NCBI GenBank assembly: GCA_900549805.1
Contig: URPV01000065.1
Location: 1-5,772 of the forward strand
DNA from: an uncultured Veillonella sp.
GTDB lineage: Bacteria > Bacillota > Negativicutes > Veillonellales > Veillonellaceae
DNA: 5,772 nucleotides
Direction of reading: 5' to 3'
In this document: piece after piece, positions 1 through 5,772 of the stretch
Layout of the letters: each line of letters starts with the position of its first letter
Numbering within the stretch: position 1 is the first letter of the stretch
The notes under the pieces: generated by a model
Databases searched by the model: none
What the model was told of the DNA's origin: nothing
Seen by the model: only the letters and a program-made list of their open reading frames with translations
Translations under genes and position numbers: made by a program

Positions 1-2084
1 TCTTTGACATCTGCTAAGAGATGTTTAGCATCGATGTGGTCTAAATAGAAATCGGTTACATTATCGCGGATTTCAGTTTCAATAACCCGGCGCAATGGAC
101 GAGCACCCATCGCTTTATCATAGCCTTGTTCCATCAAGATTTCCTTAGCTGCATCGGTCACTTTCAAGGTGATGTTCTTTCTAGCTAAGGTCTTATTCAC
201 TTGGTCTAACATAAGGTCTACAATCTTCTTCAAGTCATCCTTAGTCAAATGGTTGAATTCGATAACCCCATTGAAGCGATTGAGGAATTCAGGACGGAAG
301 TATGGAGCAATCCGATCCATGATTTCAGCTTGATTTTCATCATCGGTGTTATCCCCATAGCCAAAGCCAGCATTGGAGGTAGCAATGATAACGGTATTTT
401 TAAAGTTTACTGTGTTGCCTTGACCATCTGTCAAATGACCATCATCCAATACTTGTAAGAGGAGAGTGATAACTTGAGGGTCTGCTTTTTCAATTTCATC
501 GAAGAGAACAATGGAATAAGGATTACGGCGAACCCGTTCAGTCAAGGTATTAGAGTTATCTTCATAGCCTACATAACCTGCGGTTGCACCAATCAATTTA
601 GAAACCGCGGTGCGGTCGCTGTATTCGGACATATCTAGACGAATAATAGCATCCTTATTGCCGAACATATCAAGGGCCAATTGTTTAGCCAATTCGGTTT
701 TACCAACACCAGTAGGACCAACGAAGAGGAAGCTACCAATTGGCCGGTTACCTTCATCGAAACCAGCACGGTTACGGCGAATAGCACGGGATACAGCTTC
801 TACGGCCTTATCTTGACCGATTACATGAGCTTCCAAACGGGATTTCATATCTTTCAAGCGTTCGATATCAGATGCGCCCATCTGGGAAACAGGAATACCG
901 GTCATCCGTTCTACCGCTTCTGCTACGTCGTTGACAGTAGCCACAACCTTTTGGTTGTCAGTATGCTTATCAATTTCTTCTTGCAGTTTTTGAATGCGCA
1001 TCTTTTCGTTGATAGCGGATTCGTAATCTTCTTTTTGGGCATATTCTTCTTGTTTATCCTTGGCTTCCTTGATTTCTGCTTCTAAAGTCTTAATGTCGGT
1101 TACAGGATGTTGAGATGCCAAGTGAGCAGCAGTTACATCGATAAGGTCGATGGCTTTATCAGGCAAGGACCGTTGAGGGATGTATTGCACGGAGTAATCT
1201 ACGGCTGCTTTCAGAACAGCATCAGGCAATTCGATGTTGTGGTGAGCTTCGTAGAGTGGGCGAATCCCCATGAGAATTTTGAAAGTATCTTCTGCAGATG
1301 GAGCATTAACCTTAACTTCGTTAAAACGACGAGCCAAAGCTGCGTTTTTCATGATAGTATTCCGATATTCATCTTGGGTCGTAGCACCGATAACAGTCAA
1401 TTCGCCACGAGACAAAGCTGGTTTTAAGATATCAGCCAAGCCCTTAGACCCTTGTCCATCACCTGTAGAACCAGCCCCCAAGATTTGGTGAATTTCATCG
1501 AAGAAGAGGATGATGTTACCAGCCGCTTTAACTTCCTTGATGAGGTTTTGGATATTTTCTTCAAAGGACCCACGGTATTGAGTGCCCGCTTCCAAACCAG
1601 AAATATCAATGGAGATAATTTCTTTATTCTTAATAGCTGCTGGTACATCACCATTAACGATAGCTTGTGCTAAACCTTCTACAACAGCGGTTTTACCAAC
1701 ACCTGCATCCCCTACGAGGACTGGGTTGTTCTTGGTCCGACGGGCCAAGATTTCAGCAGTTTCTTGAATTTCTTTATTGCGACCAATGACAGGATCCAAT
1801 TTACCTTGACGAGCTTGGTCAGTTAAGTTTGTACCCAAACGAGCTAAGATACCATCTTTTTTCATCTTCCCAGCTTGAGCAGCTTGTGCCGCTTGGATTT
1901 CTTCGTTGGTTGGCAAGTGACCTGTTTGACGGTAGTAAACGAATTCTTCAGGGGTTACTTCGCGACCATTGATTTGGTAACGACGGTTTTCTGTGGAGAA
2001 ACCGCCCATGTTCCCCATCAATTGATCGAATAAGTCATGCATGCTGTTGAAATCGTTGCCAAAGTTGTTAAAGTTGTTGTTCAT
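1..2084 (-). CDS. clpL: ClpL, Hsp100/Clp AAA+ ATPase chaperone (3' end off the window)
   Basis: Cytosolic ATP-driven unfoldase/disaggregase of the Hsp100 family. My translation of the minus strand from 2084 gives 694 residues without a stop, and the ClpL family is about 700, so only the extreme C-terminus is missing. The start is an Asn/Phe-rich segment followed by [17 protein letters not shown], typical of ClpL; the double Clp N-domain of ClpC/ClpB is absent. First AAA domain: Walker A GDAGVGKT (residues 125-132), pore loop QYRGSFEEN, Walker B FFDE (194-197), arginine pair ARRF (252-253). A short coiled-coil middle segment lies at about 334-374. Second AAA domain: Walker A GPTGVGKT (456-463), pore loop AGYVGYEDN, Walker B LFDEIE (527-532), arginine finger FLNRF (R603), sensor-2 GARPLRR (660-666). 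The ClpP-docking loop of ClpC/ClpX is shortened, so it probably acts as a chaperone without ClpP. The ATG has AGAGAGGT 7 nt upstream. It is preceded by its own promoter and CtsR box. ClpE or ClpC are less likely on N-terminus and length. Confidence 0.95.
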   Translation of the reverse strand, partial: MNNNFNNFGNDFNSMHDLFDQLMGNMGGFSTENRRYQINGREVTPEEFVYYRQTGHLPTNEEIQAAQAAQAGKMKKDGILARLGTNLTDQARQGKLDPVIGRNKEIQETAEILARRTKNNPVLVGDAGVGKTAVVEGLAQAIVNGDVPAAIKNKEIISIDISGLEAGTQYRGSFEENIQNLIKEVKAAGNIILFFDEIHQILGAGSTGDGQGSKGLADILKPALSRGELTVIGATTQDEYRNTIMKNAALARRFNEVKVNAPSAEDTFKILMGIRPLYEAHHNIELPDAVLKAAVDYSVQYIPQRSLPDKAIDLIDVTAAHLASQHPVTDIKTLEAEIKEAKDKQEEYAQKEDYESAINEKMRIQKLQEEIDKHTDNQKVVATVNDVAEAVERMTGIPVSQMGASDIERLKDMKSRLEAHVIGQDKAVEAVSRAIRRNRAGFDEGNRPIGSFLFVGPTGVGKTELAKQLALDMFGNKDAIIRLDMSEYSDRTAVSKLIGATAGYVGYEDNSNTLTERVRRNPYSIVLFDEIEKADPQVITLLLQVLDDGHLTDGQGNTVNFKNTVIIATSNAGFGYGDNTDDENQAEIMDRIAPYFRPEFLNRFNGVIEFNHLTKDDLKKIVDLMLDQVNKTLARKNITLKVTDAAKEILMEQGYDKAMGARPLRRVIETEIRDNVTDFYLDHIDAKHLLADVK

Positions 2085-2183
2085 ATATATTACCTCTCTT
2101 TATAGCCACTAGGGTTAACATATTCATTAAACCTTTTGACTTTTTATGTGTCTTTTCTCTAGGATCTTTCTTCCTATGTCATT

Positions 2184-2212
2184 ATAATAGCCCCCTTAGA
2201 TTAAAAAGTCAA
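2184..2212 (-). promoter_or_regulatory. sigma-A promoter of clpL
   Basis: Read on the minus strand, TTGACT (2212-2207) is followed after 17 bp by TATTAT (2189-2184). An overlapping perfect TATAAT lies at 2186-2181, with 20-bp spacing. Transcription would begin near 2175, giving a leader of about 90 nt before the clpL ATG at 2084. The spacer contains a run of five G. No CIRCE (HrcA) inverted repeat is visible. Box assignments were made by eye. Confidence 0.75.
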
Positions 2213-2221
2213 TAGGTCAAA
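2207..2221 (+). promoter_or_regulatory. degenerate CtsR-like half-sites over the clpL -35 box
   Basis: On the plus strand AGTCAAT (2207-2213) and GGTCAAA (2215-2221) are two CtsR heptads in tandem, but their starts are 8 bp apart rather than the canonical 10. They are inverted relative to the perfect operator at 2231-2247, and the first one is the complement of the -35 hexamer. A further lone heptad, AGTCAAA on the minus strand, lies in the leader at 2135-2141. These could be auxiliary contacts or chance AT-rich matches. Confidence 0.4.
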
Positions 2222-2230
2222 CAAAATATT

Positions 2231-2247
2231 TTTGACTTTTTTTGACT
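2231..2247 (-). promoter_or_regulatory. CtsR operator upstream of clpL
   Basis: On the minus strand the sequence is AGTCAAA-AAA-AGTCAAA, an exact match to the known CtsR heptad direct repeat RGTCAAANANRGTCAAA. CtsR is the class III heat-shock repressor of low-GC Gram-positive bacteria and commonly controls clp genes. The site lies about 18 bp upstream of the -35 box, so repression might need the additional half-sites nearer the promoter. The match is seen directly; binding is inferred from the family. Confidence 0.85.
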
Positions 2248-2312
2248 TTTAATTTTTTATTCGTACTAAGGTCCTATAAAAGCAATTATCTACTTATTTT
2301 TCCCTCTTTCCC

Positions 2313-2365
2313 TTATAAGAAAACCTACCTCCTTAGCTAAGGAGGTAGGTTACTTATTCTTATAA
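2313..2365 (-). terminator. long hairpin terminator of the autotransporter gene
   Basis: Positions 2322-2351 form a perfect 30-nt palindrome (two 15-nt arms, AACCTACCTCCTTAG and its complement). It is extended by an outer 9-bp stem, TTATAAGAA (2313-2321) with TTCTTATAA (2357-2365), separated on one side by a 5-nt bulge. On the minus strand the inner stem runs into GGTTTTCTT, a short U tract, 42 nt after the stop codon at 2407. That fits intrinsic termination of the leftward autotransporter transcript before the clpL promoter. The plus-strand side lacks a good T run. Confidence 0.85.
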
Positions 2366-2406
2366 ATTAGATTCCTCTAAAAGTGGAAGAGCAAACACTA
2401 GATGGT

Positions 2407-4644
2407 TTAGAAGTTATGGCGGAATCCTGCATCGATGCGCCACTTATTATCTATAGTAGCACCAAAGTTTTTAGTTAGAGTTCCATAGAAGTATGTATTA
2501 GGAGAATAATTCCAGGTCCCACCTACTTCTACATCTAGCCAGGTATCCTTAAGATCAAGTTCAGTATTCACTGCTGGGTTACTTGGAGCAGAATAGGATG
2601 CTTTCATTTTGCCGGAAAATTCATGGGCCAAAGCTAACTTAGCAAAGAGATTTGATGTATCTGTTTCCTTACCGATACCAATACCCAACCGACCAACTGC
2701 AGAGTTAAGAGCATCTGCTTTTACATGCATACTGCCACCGCTAGCTACAGCTGCGTTATAGGAGCCGCTATTCAAACGGCCTAGAACCAATTCAAGGCTA
2801 GGATCTAAGTAGAGACCATTAGTCTTCTTAATTCTCTTACCATATTCTGCGCTTAAGGATGTGCCATAAGTATGATAATCCCCATTTAAGCGATTTCCGG
2901 ATAGGTTATTGAGGGCATAGTCATTAGACAAACGACTACCACGAGCGATGACGTCCAAATAAGAGCCATCATCATTTTGCTTAGTTCCGTAAATAGCAAG
3001 GCCAGCTAACTTTCCATCGCCAGAACCTGCCGTATAGGAAGTATTTGAATCGTTATAGTCGAGGGCTCCACCAAGAATCCACCCACTGGACAAACGATGG
3101 TCATAGCCCACCTCTACACCATTGTAGGTCATATGCACATCTGCCCCATCAGACATAGACGATTTGCCACCGATGTACTTACCCCAAACACCTTGTCCTG
3201 CTTTGGCAAAACGAAGGTCTCCTAAACGCCTTTGTAGGTTATTGGTATTATTCCGCCAGGACATAGCTGTAGATGCTAGGGCTGCCTTACTACCACTTAC
3301 AAAAGTAGATTCACCTGCGTGCTTTACAGGTACAACATCAGAAATAACTAGCTTACCATCGCTATCGAAATTATCTGCCCCTAATTCTATGCTAGCCTTT
3401 GGACGCGTTATCCCTTCCTTAATTTCTACAGAAGCAGATAACTTCCTATCTCCACTGTTAGCATAGTGCAGTTTTTCTCCCACAGTTTTTAATTCTTGCC
3501 GGTAAGAAGCATCATCTTTTAAGTCCTTGTTAGAGTCCCCTTGCAAAGTAATGTGGCTATGATCGGCAGCATGTTCTATGACAATAGCACCCTTACCAGC
3601 AGCGGCAGCCTCTGTCCCATCTTGGTAGCTAGCCGTAGTATAGCCACTGTAATTTTGAATACTAATAGGTCGATCATCAATAGGGTGAATTACCCCTGCG
3701 TGAGCCACATCCGGACCACCAACTAAATTACGGACTTTAGAACCCTTATAAAGGTAGGATGCATTATCATTGGACTTACGTTCCTTTTTAGGAGTAGGCC
3801 GTTCAGCCCCAATCCATTCATTATTCCAGACGGCTCCATTTTGTAGGTATATATCCGCGCCAGAATTATGAGGGTTCTTATTGCTTTCCGCATATTCATT
3901 CAGGACTGCACCAGTCAAACTAGAATTAGGCGTTGTTAAGGCAAGACCTATATTAGTAGGAGCTTCATTAGGGTTAGGGTCACGGCCGTAGTCCTTATCA
4001 ACAAGGCCTACATTCCCATAAAGGGTTAAACTCTTAGTGCCTGGATACTTACCATCTAGGCCACTATTCACATAAATATTCCCTTCTTCTGCTACAGCGG
4101 AATAGGTATCAGCCGTAGCGACAGGATGGGTTATAACCTTACCGCCCCCTTCAACGATGATGTTACCTTGCTTATTAACTTGAAGTCCAGAACCAACCGC
4201 ATCAATATCTACATTCCCTTTTACATGGATAACTGTATCACCATAGTCAGTATCACCGAAGCGCTTAACAAGGCCACCATAACCAGCATAGACGGCATTC
4301 ATATAATAGTGACCTAATTCCCTCTTAGAAGCAGGGGCATCATTCTTAAGGACCACCTTTAAATCCTTATCCACTGTTAACTGAGAGCCAAAGCCATTGT
4401 AAATCCCTGTTACATTCTTACTTTTCCCTTCATCGGTCAAACTTTTACCCTGTACATGTATCACAAGATTATCAGCAATATGTTTAACTGCAGGCTCTGT
4501 TTGTTGCGGATACCCCATGGTTAATCCCAAGAGTTCCTTAGGCGTATCAGAAAATTGGTTAATTTCTGTCGCCCCTGCGCCACATGTTACACTAGTTAAT
4601 ACCATAGCCGCCATTACAGCCGATAGGTTACGATTCACTTTCAT
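2407..4644 (-). CDS. autotransporter with C-terminal outer-membrane beta-barrel (type Va secretion)
   Basis: A 745-residue secreted surface protein. Residues 1-25 form a signal peptide: basic MKVNRN, a hydrophobic core, and a cleavage site after AGA; C21 does not sit in a proper lipobox. The passenger (about 26-450) is rich in short beta-strand-like repeats with Gly/Asn turns (for example VIHVKGNVDIDAVGSGL and IYVNSG), as expected of a beta-helix. It contains a polar, Lys-rich stretch, ERPTPKKERKSNDN. A helical linker, SWRNNTNNLQRRLGDLR (462-478), threads the pore, and residues 484-745 form the autotransporter barrel. The barrel begins GVWGKYIGG and ends RHNF, with the terminal Phe used for BAM recognition. 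No protease or lipase active-site motif is apparent, so adhesion or biofilm roles are possible but unproven. At about 425 residues the passenger is short. The ATG at 4644 is preceded by AAGGAG with 8-nt spacing. The gene appears monocistronic, with terminators on both sides. Confidence 0.92.
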   Translation of the reverse strand: MKVNRNLSAVMAAMVLTSVTCGAGATEINQFSDTPKELLGLTMGYPQQTEPAVKHIADNLVIHVQGKSLTDEGKSKNVTGIYNGFGSQLTVDKDLKVVLKNDAPASKRELGHYYMNAVYAGYGGLVKRFGDTDYGDTVIHVKGNVDIDAVGSGLQVNKQGNIIVEGGGKVITHPVATADTYSAVAEEGNIYVNSGLDGKYPGTKSLTLYGNVGLVDKDYGRDPNPNEAPTNIGLALTTPNSSLTGAVLNEYAESNKNPHNSGADIYLQNGAVWNNEWIGAERPTPKKERKSNDNASYLYKGSKVRNLVGGPDVAHAGVIHPIDDRPISIQNYSGYTTASYQDGTEAAAAGKGAIVIEHAADHSHITLQGDSNKDLKDDASYRQELKTVGEKLHYANSGDRKLSASVEIKEGITRPKASIELGADNFDSDGKLVISDVVPVKHAGESTFVSGSKAALASTAMSWRNNTNNLQRRLGDLRFAKAGQGVWGKYIGGKSSMSDGADVHMTYNGVEVGYDHRLSSGWILGGALDYNDSNTSYTAGSGDGKLAGLAIYGTKQNDDGSYLDVIARGSRLSNDYALNNLSGNRLNGDYHTYGTSLSAEYGKRIKKTNGLYLDPSLELVLGRLNSGSYNAAVASGGSMHVKADALNSAVGRLGIGIGKETDTSNLFAKLALAHEFSGKMKASYSAPSNPAVNTELDLKDTWLDVEVGGTWNYSPNTYFYGTLTKNFGATIDNKWRIDAGFRHNF

Positions 4645-4645
4645 T

Positions 4646-4692
4646 AGAACATCTCCTTAACAATCACACTACAAACAGAACATACTCCTTAA
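4646..4692. repeat. tandem duplication of the Shine-Dalgarno block before the autotransporter
   Basis: Plus-strand AGAACATCTCCTTAA (4646-4660) recurs as AGAACATACTCCTTAA (4677-4692), differing by one inserted A and offset by 31-32 nt. On the minus strand both copies read TTAAGGAG followed by (T)ATGTTCT. Only the copy nearest the gene is correctly spaced for the ATG at 4644. The upstream copy has ATG one base after its GGAG-like core and would encode only four codons (M-F-C-L-stop) with poor spacing. Confidence 0.7.
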
Positions 4693-4715
4693 GCTAGTCA
4701 TACAAGTCACATGAG

Positions 4716-4749
4716 ACAAAAAGACCCCCTAAGTCCAACTTAGGGGGTC
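4716..4749 (-). terminator. intrinsic terminator after the DUF4198 gene
   Basis: GACCCCCTAAGT (4723-4734) pairs perfectly with ACTTAGGGGGTC (4738-4749) around a 3-nt loop, giving a 12-bp GC-rich stem. On the minus strand it is followed directly by TTTTTGT, a U tract. It lies about 50 nt beyond the stop codon at 4800 and 71-78 nt before the autotransporter start, so it separates the two genes. Confidence 0.9.
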
Positions 4750-4760
4750 AAATCAGTTTA

Positions 4761-4779
4761 TTTCATGCACTTCATGAAA
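4761..4779. repeat. short inverted repeat between the DUF4198 stop and its terminator
   Basis: TTTCATG (4761-4767) and CATGAAA (4773-4779) are perfect complements around a 5-nt spacer. The sequence lies in the 3' untranslated part of the DUF4198 transcript, just before the terminator. It may be a weak extra hairpin protecting the mRNA end, or chance. It has no T run of its own. Confidence 0.35.
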
Positions 4780-4799
4780 GCTCAGGGAGGCTAATCCTC

Positions 4800-5522
4800 T
4801 TATTCTTTAGGCTCAATCACGTAAGAGAGGGCACTGAAGTATTTATTTTGTTCGCCCTTATGGTCTGTTGGGAAGGCTACTTCAACACCTGCCACATTCA
4901 GACCCTCTGCAGTCACTGTAAGGGTTGCCTTACCATTCTCATCAGTTTGGGCTTGTCCATTTAGGTCATTGACCAAGTCCTTAATGAGAGGGGCATGGGC
5001 ATAGGGTTTTCCATCCTTAAAGACTTGGATGGCAAAGCTATCACCCTTGCTAAGGGTTAATGGATTAACTGCTGGGACGATTTGAATAAAGGCCTTTGGA
5101 TCCTTGTAAGGTTTGGCAGCCGCATTCCAGTATTGGATATCATATTTAATAGCATGGGTAGACTTTTGTGCCCCAGGAACCTGTGTGATTGGTTTGTGAA
5201 CAATATGGCTATCCTTATCTTTAGTCCAATAACCATAATCAAAGTCTGTTACAGTCACACCAAGATTAGCTGGTGGCACGATAGCAATATTTTTTTCCTG
5301 CTTAATAACCGGAACAGGAATCTCCTTCCCATCCACATCATACCCCTTTAAGCCTGTAACCATGTCAGGATTATAGGCATTATCAACAGGTCCTTCGCCG
5401 AGTACAAGCACCTTTTGATCCAAGCGGTTGGCAAAGAAAACACCATGTGCATCGCTTACAGCACATAAAGAACCGGCCGCAAAGCTCAGTGCAAAAAGAG
5501 AAGCTAAGAGTTTTTTGCTCAT
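4800..5522 (-). CDS. secreted DUF4198-family protein, possible metal-uptake accessory
   Basis: A 240-residue exported protein. Residues 1-25 (MSKKLLASLFALSFAAGSL...) form a Sec signal peptide ending SDA, with probable cleavage between A25 and H26; C20 has Leu before it and does not make a lipobox. The mature part, HGVFFANRLDQKVLVLGEGP then GYDVDGKEIPV, resembles DUF4198 proteins, which are periplasmic and in some bacteria sit beside nickel/cobalt transporters. A later Ig-like beta segment (about 145-240) carries FKDGKPYAHAP and TDENGKATLTV, the 'increment, then next-layer' pattern of this family. Mature histidines include H26, those in SHIVHKP and THAIK, and the one in YAHAP; these are potential metal ligands. 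The start is ATG 5522 because GGAGG (5532-5528) lies 5 nt upstream. A TTG at 5534 would overlap that ribosome-binding site. Family assignment was made by eye; no transporter genes are in view to confirm the metal role. Confidence 0.75.
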   Translation of the reverse strand: MSKKLLASLFALSFAAGSLCAVSDAHGVFFANRLDQKVLVLGEGPVDNAYNPDMVTGLKGYDVDGKEIPVPVIKQEKNIAIVPPANLGVTVTDFDYGYWTKDKDSHIVHKPITQVPGAQKSTHAIKYDIQYWNAAAKPYKDPKAFIQIVPAVNPLTLSKGDSFAIQVFKDGKPYAHAPLIKDLVNDLNGQAQTDENGKATLTVTAEGLNVAGVEVAFPTDHKGEQNKYFSALSYVIEPKE

Positions 5523-5537
5523 ATTAACCTCCAATGC

Positions 5538-5552
5538 TAAGAATTATTATCA
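5538..5552 (-). promoter_or_regulatory. Fur-like box in the DUF4198 leader
   Basis: Minus-strand TGATAAT-A-ATTCTTA matches 12 of 14 informative positions of the 7-1-7 Fur consensus TGATAATNATTATCA. It sits between the candidate -10 boxes and the ribosome-binding site, overlapping or just downstream of the expected start of transcription, where a Fur-family repressor would block it. AT-rich background makes chance matches fairly likely. Confidence 0.4.
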
Positions 5553-5565
5553 AAATTATATATTG

Positions 5566-5571
5566 ATTATA
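5566..5571 (-). promoter_or_regulatory. candidate -10 box for the DUF4198 gene
   Basis: Minus-strand TATAAT within AGAGGTATAATC, about 44 nt upstream of the ATG at 5522. A second TATAAT lies at 5560-5555. Neither has a recognisable -35 hexamer at 16-18 bp; the region is extremely AT-rich, so the exact promoter is uncertain. The rest of the 5572-5700 stretch shows no gene. Confidence 0.45.
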
Positions 5572-5656
5572 CCTCTAAAAAATTAAAATATGCACATTTT
5601 CATGTAAAATATAGTATTCTTTTTACTCATTAATATATTACATATAGGCATTTAAT

Positions 5657-5671
5657 TGATAATTCATTTCA
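5657..5671 (+). promoter_or_regulatory. second, weaker Fur-like box
   Basis: Plus-strand TGATAAT-T-CATTTCA has one perfect half-site and 11 of 14 matches to the 7-1-7 Fur consensus. It lies about 90 bp upstream of the -10 candidate. On the minus strand it overlaps a direct repeat, GAATTAT-GAAAT-GAATTAT. Weak by itself; listed because it pairs with the box at 5538-5552. Confidence 0.25.
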
Positions 5672-5702
5672 TAATTCGACAAAAAACAAAGATATACCCT
5701 AT

Positions 5703-5739
5703 AAAAAACTCCCCTAGCAATCAGCTAAGGGAGGTTTTT
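5703..5739 (-). terminator. terminator of a gene beyond the right edge (possibly bidirectional)
   Basis: CTCCCCTAGC (5709-5718) and GCTAAGGGAGG (5724-5734) form a stem around the loop AATCA. On the minus strand the one imperfect pair becomes a G-U wobble and the hairpin is followed by TTTTTTA. On the plus strand it becomes a C-A mismatch, though TTTTT still follows. Leftward termination of an upstream gene is therefore the better reading. The last bases of the window (5742-5772) are open to a stop in two minus-strand frames, ending ...DHNLGCKK (TAA at 5744-5742) or ...GSQFRL (TAA at 5751-5749). Either could be that gene's C-terminus. Confidence 0.8.
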
Positions 5740-5772
5740 CTTTACTTCTTACAACCTAAATTGTGATCCACG

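Noticed and set aside
249..1767. Several plus-strand open frames of 61-134 codons, and a minus-strand frame at 1424-1654
   Set aside because: They lie inside clpL in other frames. The clpL reading has full motif support and these have no recognisable domain or proper ribosome-binding site.
3164..4317. Plus-strand open frames antisense to the autotransporter
   Set aside because: They are shadows of a well-supported gene, with no family resemblance or initiation signals.
4675..4690. Four-codon leader peptide (MFCL) before the autotransporter
   Set aside because: The AAGGAG-to-ATG spacing is only one base, too short for efficient initiation.
5523..5534. Upstream TTG start at 5534 for the DUF4198 protein
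   Set aside because: The TTG overlaps the GGAGG that serves the ATG at 5522, and the signal peptide begins properly at MSKK.
5584..5614. TAAAATAT repeats and an ACAT-TTTC-ATGT palindrome upstream of the DUF4198 gene
   Set aside because: Short AT-rich matches expected by chance in such sequence; no known operator fits.
5742..5772. C-terminus of a further minus-strand gene
   Set aside because: Two frames remain open to the window edge over only 7-9 residues, so neither can be chosen; it is noted under the adjacent terminator instead of called as a gene.

Overview
The window looks like a piece of chromosome from a diderm member of the Firmicutes, most likely a Veillonella-type Negativicute. 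It combines a low-GC, Firmicute-style Clp ATPase under a CtsR-type operator with a classical outer-membrane autotransporter and a second secreted protein. That pairing points to a Firmicute with an outer membrane. The genus assignment is inference, because there is no rRNA or other marker gene here.

All three recognisable genes lie on the minus strand and read right to left. At the far right (about 5703-5740) a strong hairpin with a T run probably ends a gene beyond the window edge. An AT-rich leader (5523-5700) follows, with a TATAAT box and two Fur-like inverted repeats. It precedes a secreted DUF4198-family protein (4800-5522), possibly involved in metal uptake. That gene ends at a 12-bp-stem terminator (4723-4749). 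After a short gap with a duplicated Shine-Dalgarno-like block comes a 745-residue autotransporter (2407-4644). Its transcript ends at a very regular hairpin (2313-2365). The remaining intergenic DNA (2085-2312) holds a consensus CtsR operator and a good sigma-A promoter with a leader of about 90 nt. These drive clpL, which fills positions 1-2084 and runs off the left edge only a few residues short of the usual family length.

The genes do not form one obvious pathway. Each appears to be its own transcription unit, bounded by its own terminator. The envelope pair (DUF4198 protein and autotransporter) could be partly co-transcribed by read-through, since no convincing promoter is visible between them. 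clpL is a separate heat-shock unit. I found no mobile element, CRISPR array, tRNA or rRNA. I see no clear new system. The most interesting points are a ClpL-type chaperone with its CtsR control in a diderm host, the Fur-like boxes in front of the DUF4198 gene, and the duplicated translation-initiation block before the autotransporter.
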